A stretch of 64,000 nucleotides of DNA. Origin: Platanthera guangdongensis. Lineage: Eukaryota > Streptophyta > Magnoliopsida > Asparagales > Orchidaceae. Every line of letters starts with the position of its first letter. The first letter of the stretch is position 1. Position numbers and translations under genes: made by a program. This document shows, one piece after another, positions 46,035 to 56,752 of the stretch. The DNA lies in NCBI GenBank assembly GCA_039583875.1, contig CM077162.1, positions 170,023,220 to 170,087,219 on the forward strand. The letters are read 5' to 3'. The notes beneath the pieces were generated by a model. That model did no database searches. It worked only from the letters and a program-made list of their open reading frames with translations, and was not told where the DNA came from.

Positions 46035-46893
46035 AGAGATCGGAGAGGCCGCAACGAATAGAAAAGGGCGTTATGGTTTGAAGAGGTCGCCGCGGGTAGA
46101 GAAGGACGCCGCGTGTTGAGGAGGTCTCCGCGGGAGAGCACTCTTGCACGACAAGCTCGCGCGATTATACGAGAGGTCGCAGCGGGTAGTTACGGCGACA
46201 AGAGCAGGAAAGGGCGCTGCGTTCTGAGGAGGTCGCCGTGGAAGAGCACTCTTGCACGACAAGCCCACGTTGTTATATGAGAGGCCGCAGCGGGTAGTCA
46301 AAGAGACAAGAGCAGCGGAGAGCAAGAGAGAGAAAGGGAGGCCACGACCTGTTTGCGGAGAAGAAAACCTCACGGTCACAGTGAGTATACTAGTGGCCAG
46401 AGAAAGCGAAAAAAAAGAAGTCGGCTTGAACAGAGAGAGAGAGGTCGCAGTGGTGAAGGAGAGACCGCGGGTAGACCGAGCGGTAAAGAGACAACAACGG
46501 CTAAGAGAAGCCGCAAGAAGAATAGACCGCACAGGTAGGAGAGGCCGTGCGGAATGGAGAGTCCGCGGGTAGACCGAGCGGCAAAGAGACGACAGCGGCT
46601 AGGAGAAGCCGCGAGTAGGAGAACTCGAGCGGCAAGACCAGGCAGCGGCTAATGCGGGTAGACCGGGTGACTAGCGAGAGAAGGAGGCGCCCACATGGCA
46701 GAGGGTGGAGAGCTATAAATGCGGAGAGCTAGAGGGAGGGAGGGAGGGAGGACAGAAGACAAGTGCGGTTAGAAGAGGGAAGACCGCAGGGAGACCGACA
46801 AGGAGACCGCAGGGAGAGTCCGCAGAAGCGGACAAGAGAGGGAGGCGGTCTGTGGGCGGGTAAAAATAGGGAAACCACCAGTACCAGAATCTC
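46035..46893 (-). other. copia D leader with tandem duplications
   Basis: 859 bp between PBS and gag, rich in purines on the plus strand. Two tandem duplications: period 108 bp at about 46118-46325 (anchor GAGCACTCTTGCACGACAAG) and period 98 bp at about 46465-46620 (anchor CCGCGGGTAGACCGAGCGG). Open frames here are by-products of the composition. Confidence 0.7.
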
Positions 46894-46905
46894 CCTCGGA
46901 TACCA
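46894..46905 (-). promoter_or_regulatory. primer binding site of D
   Basis: On the minus strand TGGTATCCGAGG follows the LTR end TCTACA directly; two changes from TGGTATCAGAGC. Confidence 0.85.
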
Positions 46906-47073
46906 TGTAGACAAAGCTCAAAACTTGTATTTATATCTTCTGTGTCAAAATACAATGAGAGAATACAAGTATATAGGAGAGAGGAGAGAAGAAATCCTAT
47001 ACAAGATGTGAGACTAAGGAGAGAAGAAGGAAAAATAATAAATAGGGTGCCCATTACATGGACATTTCTAACA
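46906..47073 (-). repeat. 5' LTR of copia D (168 bp)
   Basis: Partner of 41745-41924. Plus strand TGTAGACAAAG ... TTTCTAACA, followed by AGATG (47074-47078). An AT-rich TATA-like stretch lies near 46968-46976. Confidence 0.94.
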
Positions 47074-47078
47074 AGATG

Positions 47079-47548
47079 CAATTATCCAGATGATAAAAAG
47101 ATTAAAAATTCACTTTTGAAAACTGCACGTATGTTGGAACATAGAAGGTATCTTATCACTTAGAGGTGCAAAAAATAAACAATGATGTTCAAGTCAAGTG
47201 CAGAAGTTGAATATATAAGTATGACTCAATTAGCTTGCAACTTAAAATGGTTTGAAAGACAATTCTAAGAGATTTTGTTGAAATTACAACTATCCTCTAT
47301 TGATCTTCTGTGATAATAAAATTATCATCTGCATATCTAAAATCCCATATTTTTTGAAAAAAATTCATATGAAGTTGAGTGTCACTTTATCATAGAGAAA
47401 GTTATTAACTTGAGAATATACACTCCATTTATTACTTCAGATGTAGAGTTGATCAACATTTTCACCAAACCAATTTCTTTATGTTTTTCTTATATTTGTT
47501 CCAAGCCGGGTTTGATTGATATATATGTTGCAGCTTGAGGAGGAGTCT
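47079..47548 (+). pseudogene. copia E RNase H, second part
   Basis: It continues YSDA with an old frameshift (YPDDKKIKNS), then SAEVEYISMTQLACNLKWF near 47197-47255, LLCDNKIIICISKIPYF near 47298-47350, EVECHFIIEKV near 47375-47405 and DVELINIFTKPISL near 47448-47490. These are the standard RNase H tail blocks of copia (CDN..A..I, D.HFI.EKV, LADIFTKPL). Several stops are present. Joining it to 41739 recreates one domain. Confidence 0.82.
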
Positions 47549-47724
47549 TAAACCTTATTTGTAAAAATCTCCTAAAGGAGCCCATTGTATATTTTCCTCT
47601 TTATTGTAGTTAGTCACAAATTTCAAAATGTATATTCTTCCTCTTCCTCTACTCTATATAAACGCAGGAGTTTAATACTTATTAATTTTTAAATATTAAA
47701 TTCTATTTTCAAATTATCACATTG
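47549..47724 (+). repeat. putative 3' LTR of copia E (~176 bp)
   Basis: It follows a purine tract (GCTTGAGGAGGAG) and contains CTCTATATAAACGC, a TATA box near 47653. It ends ATTATCACA. The first bases read TCTTAAACC, so the TG start appears mutated. Confidence 0.5.
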
Positions 47725-48310
47725 GGCATGATTGATGTACATTCTCAAACTTGAGGGTGAGTGCTAAAGGTATGTTTTTATAATTATTTTAATTTTTTTT
47801 CTATATTATGAGTGGACCAATATATTGACCGATTGATTATTATATATAGAGGGTACTCTCATTATTAAGAATATTATGAGTGGAAATATTCTACTCTCTT
47901 CCACGACAGGGAAGAGTAAAAAATATTGATTGTTTCTTGTTTTACTACTATTGAGGCTGAATACCGCTTGATGGACCTAAAAGATTTCGAGCTCACTTAG
48001 GTTTACAAGCCTCTTTATCGATCCTCGGTGCATCTCTCTTCTACTATGGCTCTATACTATGCTAACTAAACCTTTATTCATATTACTGAGAATTTAGCAT
48101 TGCACATCAAAATTGATTGTTATTCATTAAAAATAAGAACAAATTTTTTAAAATTCTACTCCGACATGTTTTAGCCACATCTCAAATTGCTGATATCCTT
48201 GCAGAACCTCTAAATGAATCATTATATCTTCCATTACTCCCCAAACTTGATTCATACAAGGCTTCATATTGCAGAGGAGTGCAGAGTGTTGTTTTATAAA
48301 TGAAACCTTG
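47725..48310 (+). pseudogene. degenerate copia 3'-end fragments
   Basis: Two scraps. At 47726-47765 LGMIDVHSQT followed by CTTGAGGGTGAG and TGCTAAAGG resembles a pol end, PPT and LTR start. From about 47935 to 48297 is another RNase H tail: IEAEYRLMDLKD, ITENLALHIKID, LRHVLATSQIADILAEPLNESLYL and CRGVQSVVL. Both are old and cut short; their LTRs are not complete. Confidence 0.65.
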
Positions 48311-48879
48311 TTATTACTGAAAACATAAAAATCCAAATAATATAGTTGTCCTCTCCGATTATCTTTTCTCAGCTTCATAAAAGCCTTACCCATTTTGTCC
48401 TTCGGATACCCTTCCTTGTCTGCTTTGATTCTCTCTTTTTTGATGTAACAAAAGGAGGAGCTTTTCACAATATAAATCCTTATTACCAAAATTTGATTGA
48501 ACTCATGTTGATATTATAAATTCAGAAATATTTATAATCATGAAATGCTATTTCTTCTTTTCAGGGCTAGCTCTTTTACAGAGTCATAAACAACCTCAAA
48601 AATCATACAGCGAGGGCATGGAAGCACCTGTAGCCCATATTAAAGAGGCTACCTTTCTTCATCAATTTGCCGAAGCTGCATATACAGTAAGGCCATGTGA
48701 CCTGATTTGTCTTTCTTAAGCAGAATCTTAGGTGCACATGACCACTTTTTTCTGTAGGGACCACTCCTTGATTTTGGAAGGAATCCAGCTTTCTTTCCAT
48801 GCTCGTGGCTAAATAGACAAGGATTTTTGACTCCATGGACTCGCAAGAGGTCCATATTCATTATTTTCATTTTGCTGTC
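48311..48879. other. unassigned segment left of F LTR
   Basis: Minus-strand frames overlap at 48603-48870 (for example GPYRKKWSCAPKILLKKDKSGH) and 48148-48489. I do not recognise either. The first could be a decayed exon captured by, or flanking, the element; nothing supports expression. Confidence 0.3.
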
Positions 48880-48935
48880 TGTTGATATTTTGTATTTTAT
48901 TTTATTTTTTGCTCTTTTCCCTATTACTCCACTCT

Positions 48936-48984
<49 letters not shown>

Positions 48985-49064
48985 GTATATATATGTATGT
49001 ATATATATATATTTATTGGGGTATGCTTTCTTTGTAATTATTAATGAATTCTATTGTTTCCGCA
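48880..49064 (+). repeat. 5' LTR of copia F (185 bp)
   Basis: TGTTGATATTTTG ... TTTCCGCA followed immediately by a perfect initiator-Met PBS. Size and base composition match other short copia LTRs here. Its middle is an AT/ATGT microsatellite. Confidence 0.75.
48936..49012. repeat. (TA)n/TATATG microsatellite inside F LTR
   Basis: About 77 bp of TA repeats interrupted by TATG steps. Its translation is the meaningless Ile-Tyr-Met frame at 48827-49099. It sits where the LTR TATA box would be expected. Confidence 0.92.
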
Positions 49065-49076
49065 TGGTATCAGAGC
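49065..49076 (+). promoter_or_regulatory. primer binding site of F
   Basis: TGGTATCAGAGC, perfect initiator-Met type, directly after the LTR. Confidence 0.88.
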
Positions 49077-49793
49077 TCCCGGTCATAGTTAGGGCATAAT
49101 CAACAAGTCTGTCATCCCGTTTAGCCCCGACTCTCGCTCCCCTAGCACGCTCGACCTCCCGCACCGCAACGCACACCACGCTCTGCTTCGCATTCCGCAT
49201 CGCTTGCTCATCATGTCAGTCGCTCTCGCCTTTGCCCATCCTTTCAGCTATATATGAAAAACATCGGATCGCGGATCCGGACACATCCGTTGAGTCAGAT
49301 CATCGATCTGGGCATGCCAAATATGGTAAGTCGTCAATCGGCCCCGAGCAGACCCAAAATTCATCCTCCGTTGCAGGTCCACGTCACCGCTCCGCATCAT
49401 TCTCCCTGGCTTGAAATAATTCATCTCCCGATGAATAGAGATCAAAACTTCTCTCGATTTATGCCAGGTAAGACTCGATGAGGTTCACTAGAGGTCGTCC
49501 AAGTGTCGTTCGCTGGGAAAGTATCGTCGTTGGGAAAGTGTCGTCGCTGGGAAAGTATCCTCCCCAACCAACTCCAGACGGAAAAGTTTCCATCTCCGAT
49601 GAATGAAGACAGTCGTAATGAAGTCGAAAGTGCAGGGGAGAGTCGATTCAACCTCTGCTGGTAGCATCCAGGTCGCGTCGGTGAGGGGTCATCCATGCCA
49701 GCGATCCAGGTAGCGACGCGCAAGACGTCCGAAAAAGGGACGGACTCATGCGTAATGATATCAGAGATATGCTCATCGCTCAACGTATTAATA
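49077..49793 (+). other. F leader and joined sequence of unknown origin
   Basis: The first ~150 bp is C-rich like the K leader. No gag is readable. A short tandem repeat with unit near TCGTCGCTGGGAAAGTA occurs three times at about 49503-49560. At about 49794 the sequence turns into gypsy B in the middle of a zinc knuckle, so F is truncated here. Confidence 0.5.
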
Positions 49794-50072
49794 GGACACA
49801 TTGCTCGTTATTGTCAAAGGGAACTTCTGGGAGTCAGGTAACTTTAGGTTAAGTGTTTGATTAGTTTTGATTTACCTTCTCCATCTTAGTCTGTTTAAGC
49901 GTAACTCTCTCGTGTAGTCGAAGTTTGAGGTCGGTGGACCCGAGTAGAGCTGACAATTAAAAAGCACCCATGGGTGCTGACGTGAGACCAACTTTGGGAC
50001 GAGTACCGGTGCAGCCTAGAGCTTATGGCCTTGGCCAATAGGAAGTCAAGGAGCAGGAGGATGTGGTGACAG
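49794..50072 (+). pseudogene. gypsy B gag 3' end
   Basis: GHIARYCQRELLGVR, then intron-like interval 2 (49838-49917), then SKFEVGG, PRAYGLGQ and EQEDVVTG up to interval 3. It corresponds to the last ~60 residues of A gag, with small indels near 49950. The upstream gag is absent. Confidence 0.75.
49838..49917 (+). other. intron-like interval 2 of B (80 bp)
   Basis: GAGTCAG/GTAACTTT ... TCGTGTAG/TCGAAG, at the same codon as A 29933-30005. Both splice-site dinucleotides are kept while the sequence between has diverged. Confidence 0.78.
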
Positions 50073-50165
50073 GATATATGTTTTAAGATGTCTATTATAT
50101 AAGAAAATTTAATTAACTCCTCCTTAGTGACACTGTTAATTTACTTGTTCAATCTTTCTTGTAAG
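50073..50165 (+). other. intron-like interval 3 of B (93 bp)
   Basis: GTGACAG/GATATATG ... TCTTGTAAG/ACATTC. Same site as A 30160-30239. The donor GT has become GA in this copy. Confidence 0.68.
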
Positions 50166-53100
50166 ACATTCTTATGATTTATAATGTACCCTCCAAGATT
50201 CTCTTTGACCCGGACACTTCACACTCGTTCATAGCAGAATCTCTAGTGTGTAGGCTGAGATTAGAAGTCGTTCCAGAGGCAGTATCGTTAGAGGTTATGA
50301 TGTCTAATAGATCTTTCTTACAGACTAGATATAAGTGCAGGGTTTCAGTGCAGTTTGGAGAAGTGGAAATCATTGTAGAAGCTTTGTCACCGCCTATTGC
50401 GGGTTTTGATTTGATTGTGGATATGGACCGGTTATTGGTTGTTAACGCAAAGATAGACTGCAGAGATAAGCTGATACAGTTCGAGGGACCCAACCAGATC
50501 GTTGTTACCTTCCAGGGCATGAATTGAGTCGATAAGATGATTATCTCGTCCTTTAAGGCTGTTAGATGCATTAGCTGAGGTTGTGAAACCTTCTTAGTGC
50601 CCATGAATGTAGAAGCCAAAGCCGATTTGTTTATGGTACTTGTGGTTCAGGAATTTCCTGATTTCTTCCCAGAGGAATTGCCTGGTGCCCCTCCTACTAG
50701 AGAGATTGACTTCCTAGATCGATATTCTACCTGGAGCAGCACCTAGTGGACAAATCCTCTTATCGCATGGCTCCTAGAGAACTCGCAGAGTTGAAGGTCC
50801 AGTTGCAGGATTTGCTCGACCCTAGGTTTTATTCGCCCACAGCACTTCGCCTTGGAGTGCACCAGTTTTGTTCGTGAAGGAGGGAAGTCTGAGGTTGTGC
50901 ATTGACTACTGCGAGTTGAATAAGTTGACAGTTAAGAACAAGTATCATATCCTCAGGATTGATGACTTGTTTGATTTGCTTGAGGGTTCTTGAATGTTTT
51001 CTCAGGGGGACCTCAGATCAGACAATTATCAGTTGAAGATTTGGGAAGTAGACATTCACAAGACAACATTCAATACCAGATACAGACACTATGAGTTTGT
51101 GTTTCATGCCGTTCGGGCTGACCGATGACACGTCCGCTTTTATGGATCTAATGAATAGGGTGTTTCGAGAATTCCTGGATCGTTTTGTGATCGTATTCAT
51201 TGCCGATATTTTGGTGTTTTCCAAGAGTGCAGAAGATCATGCATCACACCTCAGGACCGTTTTGGGGATGCTCAGACAGAACCAGTTGTATGCCAAAATT
51301 TTAAGTGCGAAGTTCTGGATTTCAGAGATTACTTTCCTGGGACACGTTATCAGTCAGGTGAGATCTCTCCGTTGACCCGAAGAAGGTAGAAGCAATGAAG
51401 GATTGGCCGAGACCGATGACAGTTACGGAGGTTCACAACTTTCTGGGATTAGCAGGATACTACAACAAGTTCATTAAGTACTTCTCGAAGATAGCTTTAC
51501 CACTAACTTCGTTCACCATGAAGGATAAAGTTTTTAGTTGGGCAGTGGTGTGCGAGTTGGTGTTTGAAGAGTTGAAGACCAGGCTGATGACCACCCCGAT
51601 TTTGAGTTTATCATCAGGGTTCAGATGGATTTCAGATATATAGCGACGACTCGGGTCAAGGGTTGGGATCCTGTGCTTTTGCAGCATGAAAAGGTCATAG
51701 CCTTCCGTGCATGACTTGGAACTAGCTGCAGTCATCCACGCTCTAAAGATTTGAAGACACTATCTTTATGTTGTCCGTTGTGAGATTTTCACTGATCACA
51801 AAAGTCTCAGATATATTTTCGACAATGCAAGAGCTCAATATGAGGTAGCGCAGATGGTTAGAATTTCTTTCAGACTATGAGGTGGATATTCAGTACCACA
51901 CAGAGAAGGCGAATGTGGTAGCTGATGCACTTAGTCATAGATGATCGAGTTTTTTCTCCTTACTCAGCAGAAGGAGCTGGTACGAGAGTTGGAGAGGCTA
52001 GAGATCATTGTTGTGCCGCGCTCCGGTATTGGATCTGCAAGGTTTAAGTTGGATGGAAATCACTTGTGATATCAAGGAAATTGGATCAAGAACAACTCTA
52101 CCCTTAGATCCAAAGATGTCAGAGTTTTAGGTTTTGACCCAGTCAGGTCAGAAGGAGAAGTTCAGTATACAGGAGAAGACTTAATGTTGCGCGGTGGTAT
52201 GATGTGCGTTCTAGATGCTAGCCACCTTTGAGAGAACATACTGTTTGAGGTCCATAATTCCAGATATTCGATACATCCATGTAGCTCAAAAGATGTATGT
52301 GGATTTGAAGAAGATAGTCTGGTGGCCAGGTCTGAAGAGTGTCATTGCAAAGTATGTTGGGAAGTGCGAAACATGCAAGTTAGTTAAAGCTGAGTGCCAG
52401 AGCCCAGGAGGAAAATTGCTGTCATTACCCATTCCAGAGTGGAACTTCGAGGATATCTCGATGGATTTTGTTCATGGTCTTCCCAGATCGATGAGTGGGA
52501 ATGATTCCATATGAGTTATAGTTAACCGTCTCTCTAATGTTACCCATTTCTTTCCCAATAGGAGGACAGATCAGGGTCCCTGATTGGCGCAGTTATATGT
52601 TGATGAGATTGTTCAACTTCACGGTGTTCCCAAGCCCATAGTTTCAAACAGAGATGATAGGTTTACTTCTAAGGAGTAGAAATGCGTTCAGGAGAGGTTT
52701 CACTAAGCTCCGTTTCAGTATCGCCTTCCATCCTTCAGGTAGATGGACATACTGAGTATACAAATAGAACCTTCGAAGATATGTTTCAGAAGTGTATTTT
52801 AGATTTTGAAGGAAAGTGAAAGAAGTATGTTACTCTTGTTGAGTTCTTCTACAACAATAGTTTTCAGGCAAGCATCAGGATGATTCCTTTTGAGACACTT
52901 TATGACAGACGTTGTATGGACGCCGTTATATTGGGCTGAGAGTGAAGAAAGATCTTCCATTAGCAAAGATTGGATTAGTAAGAACAAAGATCGAATCAAG
53001 CTCATACAAGAGCGTATGAAGATAGCTCAGCATTGCCAAACCAAGTATTATGACTAAAGGCACATGTCAGTGGAATTCAGTGTTGGAGATTTTGTTTATC

Positions 53101-53505
53101 TAAATGACAGACCAGTTAGAGGAGTCTCTCGAATCAAGCGAATGAAGAAATTGAGTACGAGGTTCGTTGGTCCTTTCGAGTTACTGGAGCATATTGGTGA
53201 AGTTGCTTATAGATTGACTTTACCTGAGGAAATGAGTGGTGTACATGATGTATTCCTCGTCTCCTACCGGAGAAGAACAGTTAGAGGTCCTAAACAGATA
53301 GTCAGTACCGAGGAAGCGCCAATCAGATCAGATCTTAGTATCGGTGTTAAACCAGTCAAAATAGTGGACTCAAGGATTCAGAAAGCTCAGGAGCAGAGAT
53401 ATACCGTTTATAAAAGTTCTTTGGATGAAGTTTGGCCGACCAAAGTTTACTTGGGAAAGAGAAGATGAACTAAGGAAGATAGAAGACTATGCTTGTGCAA
53501 TCCCG
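50166..53505 (+). pseudogene. gypsy B protease to chromodomain
   Basis: Protease 50174-50527 (FDPDTSHSFIAESL); RT about 50750-51360 with [12 protein letters not shown] and an altered active site FIADIL near 51198-51216, where A has FIDDIL; RNase H 51395-51940 (GLAGYYNKFIKYFSK, DHKSLR); integrase 52215-53060 ([33 protein letters not shown]); chromodomain-like 53064-53500 (RIKRMKKLSTRFVGPFELL, FTWERED). Many frameshifts and stops; clearly dead and older than A. Confidence 0.87.
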
Positions 53506-53990
53506 TGTTCACCAAGTGGATCCCTTCGGAGGCAAACCAAGACAAGGAGATTAGTTTTAGGGCTGCGGCGAGTCGAACAGGCATGTGGGGAAGGAACTTC
53601 GCAGCTTGCGTGAGGTTAGGCCATCAGTCGCAGGGGGCGAGTGGAGAGCACAAGCCCAAATTCGCCCCAGGGTCTAGACAAGGGATGAGCGAGGGGGCAT
53701 CCGGGCCAGCACTCTCTCTCAGTCCCGGGGTGGTAGCGAGTGTCAGGCACATCAGGCACTCTCCACCCTAGGCGAGTGGCAGTCGCATGAACCACTCGCC
53801 CAACAGTGTTTTTACCAAAATATCATTGTTGTACTATTATTAACTTCTCTAAACAACGGAGTTTCGCTGTTAACAGACCAATTTGGGTTGCGCTTAGCAA
53901 AACCAAAAAGCGGGATTGCATTATTGACAGACCAGGTTTAGAAAACTATAAACCCTAGACCCTTTGGAGGGGATTGGTCTCTGACTTTCT
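53506..53990. other. unassigned, possible LTR/leader of L
   Basis: GC-rich then AT-rich sequence between the end of B and the gag of L. Frames at 53425-53771 have no domain. A CTATAAACCCTAGACC stretch near 53948 resembles LTR or leader sequence, but no TG...CA pair or PBS could be placed. Confidence 0.35.
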
Positions 53991-56752
53991 TCCTCGTCTT
54001 GTTTATTTAGGTTGGTTTTAAGTGTCCTCCAAGGTGCTCAACTTCAGCTTTGGCTTGTGAGGGGAAGCGCTCTCCGATCTTATGGAGTATGTGGCGGGAC
54101 CTCCTCGCTGTAGCACGGGGTCTGTTCCAAATTCTAAGTCTATGTCCTGAAGTTTGGTTCACGACAAGTAAGTGCAGATTAGCCATTTTGGGTTCCGAAC
54201 ACTCTCTGAGACCGGATAACGGTTTCAACATTTTTGATGCGCTGAGCGTTGACTTAGTCTGTACAAGAAAATCTTAATGCTAGGCTTGCATGGCTGGAGA
54301 TGGAGAAGGAGCCGGACTCGCATAACTCGCTGCCTTCGGCACGTCACAGTGGGAATGTTGGAAGAATTCAAGAGGGAGGTTTTGAAGACCATACACCTAG
54401 CATTCGCCGCGAGAAGCGAGTGGGCGACACCTTCTGTCCCGGTGGTCGCGGCCCCATCTTTAGGCGAGAACGCCCCGGGTCAGCGACCCGAGAAGGTAGT
54501 GCCGGTGGAGAGCGGGGAGAGGGATCTTGACAGGATCAGTGTGCCAGTGGTGCGAGATAGATCGACTTGCCCGGTAGAGGGAGGGAGCCCTTTTAGCGAG
54601 TTGATCGTTTCGAACACAATTCCAAAGAGGTTCAGGGAACCAAGAGATATCTTACTACATTGGCATAGATGATCCAGCGCAACATGTCCAGTTGTTCGAG
54701 GATGCTGTTTCAATTCCGGCAGATGTCGGATGCTTTTAAATGCCGAATTTCTGCCATCACCATAAAGGAGAAGGCTAGAGACTGGTTCCACCAGCTTCCT
54801 ACAAGCTCGATCTACTGCTTTGAGGACCTGCGCCGTGAGTTCCTCTTGAGGTTTCTCGACGTCAAAGAAGAGGAAGAAGGGAACATAATGCCTGTTCGTG
54901 ATCATGTAGAAACCGACGGAGACGTTGAGCGAGTTACGTCGATAGGATTCCAAGAGAAGATCCTTTTGGTTTAAGAGGTTCCTAGGGATTACCCTAATGC
55001 TCGCCTTCACATTGGGTTTATGGTAAAGATTCTTTAGTATGGAGCTGAAGAGGTGTGCCTCCCCTATCCTTTGAAGAATCGATGGAGAGGGCGGACAAAA
55101 GAGATGGAGGAAGAGACGATAAACGCGACATTCGTCAAAATGCTGGCCAAGTTGACGGAGGATGAGGTGAAGGAACAGGGTGCAAGCAGGCAACAAGCAG
55201 ACAGCGAGAAGCTAGAAGGAGGGAAGAGCCTCAGGGGCTAGGGGATCCAGGGGAAGCAAGCATGGTTGGGGGCATCGGAAGCCAAACAACCGGCTGGCCT
55301 AGACACCCCTGGAGGGACCTGCTCATGGGTAAGGGAGAGGATTTCAAGGCAGGGGGAATTACCGCGGGGGCCAGAGGCGATTCAACCCACCGGGATGGAG
55401 GCAGGATCAGAGGCCGCCTCTCCCGCCACAATAACAAGCCATGGCGATCGCCCGTGGAAGGGGTATGAGAAGAAAAAATAAAAGGGGGAGAAGAAAAGGA
55501 GGCAGGGTGGCGTTACCATATTGTGACTTCCATCAGGAGGAAGGTCACGCGACGGCCACCTGCCCGGAATTTCTTGGATTTGAGAGGACCGAGAGGTCCG
55601 GTTCAGCAGTAGCCACCGGTGCGGATCGAGGAAGTTCTGCCTGGAGGAGAAGATGATATGTGCGAAGATCGGGTTGACGTAGGTGCCCGCGGAGGGATTA
55701 GGGTGATCCATGGGGGGCGGGGGGGGGGGGGGATCGAAGCCACCTGCGAGGGGAGCTTCCAGACAATGTTCAGGAGGGGCGTTGCCTCGACCTCCCAAAC
55801 CCCACCCCCGAAGGAGAAGATTACGTTCTCATCAAAGGACATGCCCAACTACGAGGACCTGTTCTGCGACGCCCTGGTGATCCAGACGGCGATCAAAAAA
55901 TACACGGTCCTCAGGATTCTGGTTGACAATGAGAGCTCCGTGAATGTGATCTTCAAGATAGCCTTCCAGGCAATGAAGTTGGAGGCAAGGAAGGTATTAG
56001 CTTCGGACGTGTCGTTGTTTGGTTTTTCGAGAGAAAGAAAGTTGAAGGAGTTGGTCATGTAACGTTGGGAGGGGTGTTGAGAAACTGTCGGTTCGTCATC
56101 GCCGACGCTCCGAGTAGCTACAACGTCTTCTTTGGATGTCCTCTCATCAGCGCTTCCTGCTGTCGTTTTTTCATCAGTGGCTCAAGTTTAACAACAGTGG
56201 AGTTCAGGTTCGAGTCATCGGGGGATCCGAATGTGGCGAGACAGTGTTATGTGGCGGTCGTTAACACCATTTCATGGTTAGCAGAGACCGAGGAGATTGG
56301 GTGAGAGATGGAGGTGCAGGAAGGGTAGGGAGACGATGCAGAAACAGTTCAGGAGGAATTAGTGAAGGAGCTGGCAGCACAGGATGGAGTGGAGGTGATG
56401 GCGGAGGAAGTTGGCAAAGAGGAGGTTCGCACCCGTAAGGAGAGGACAAAGAGGTTGTTGGAGAATGGGACTGGATGATGGAAGTGGAAGAAGCAGAGGA
56501 GGAGGTACTTGCACAAGGGGAGAGACCGAGAAGTGTGTGGGAGGAGCAGTTCAGGCTGGAAGTAGCAGAAGAAGTGATAGAGGTGGAGGTTCTCACCAGG
56601 GCTAGGAAGACAGAGAATGTGCGGGTCAGCGGTGGGCTGAGCTCGGGAGATGAAGAGAGAATACTGTAATGCATCCAGGGGAATGTCGACATCTTCGCAT
56701 GAGGTGCAGGTGACATGCCGGACATCGACGCAGACGCAAACGTGGCCAGACT
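53991..56752 (+). mobile_element. Tat-type Ty3/gypsy fragment L
   Basis: Gag, a zinc-knuckle-like CDFHQ..GH block and protease of the Tat/Retand style are followed by the first residues of the RT segment (VDIFA-GAGDMPDID near 56685-56740). The element then stops and copia C begins. No LTR was placed. Confidence 0.75.
54277..56752 (+). pseudogene. gypsy L gag-protease and start of RT region
   Basis: N-terminal part near 54277-54660 ends SELIVSNTIPKRFREP, the conserved entry to the gag domain. Gag 54669-55240 has KEKARDWFHQLPTSSIYCFEDLRREF and FLDVKEEEEGN. A zinc-knuckle-like YCDFHQEEGHATATCPE lies near 55520-55570. Protease 55830-56190 has YTVLRILVDNESSVNVIF and SYNVFFGCPLIS. A Glu-rich linker follows (56300-56640), then CIQGNVDIFA and GDMPDIDADANVARL. 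Several stops and frame changes occur. The protein order is that of plant Tat-lineage elements, where the linker leads into RT. Confidence 0.8.

Larger units (their letters stand above)
41745..47073 (-). mobile_element. Ty1/copia element D (5329 bp)
   Basis: Full-length copia on the minus strand: 5' LTR 46906-47073, PBS, leader, gag, protease, integrase, RT, RNase H, PPT, 3' LTR 41745-41924, perfect AGATG duplication. About 12 differences over 168 aligned LTR bases (~7%, by eye). It is inserted in RNase H of copia E and is related to K and C. Confidence 0.95.
40143..47724 (+). mobile_element. old copia element E, split by D
   Basis: Protease-like, GAG-pre-integrase and integrase pieces lie at 40143-41320, a late-RT/RNase H piece at 41400-41739, then after D the RNase H and a short LTR at 47079-47724. 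The two halves join at YSDA within RNase H once D and one AGATG copy are removed. Most of RT is missing near 41345, an internal deletion older than D or unrelated to it. Confidence 0.78.
49794..53505 (+). mobile_element. Ty3/gypsy Tekay-like element B, LTRs missing
   Basis: It starts at GHIARYC of the gag zinc knuckle and ends in the chromodomain-like tail (FTWEREDELRKIEDY), closely following A (29892-33600) throughout. No LTR is found at either end. It is heavily broken. It shares intron-like intervals 2 and 3 with A. Confidence 0.87.

Noticed and set aside
48827..49099. 90-codon Ile-Tyr-Met-rich frame resembling a membrane peptide
   Set aside because: It is the translation of the TA/TATG microsatellite in the F LTR.
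54480..55196. 238-codon minus-strand frame
   Set aside because: Antisense to the L gag domain, which is readable on the plus strand with conserved residues.
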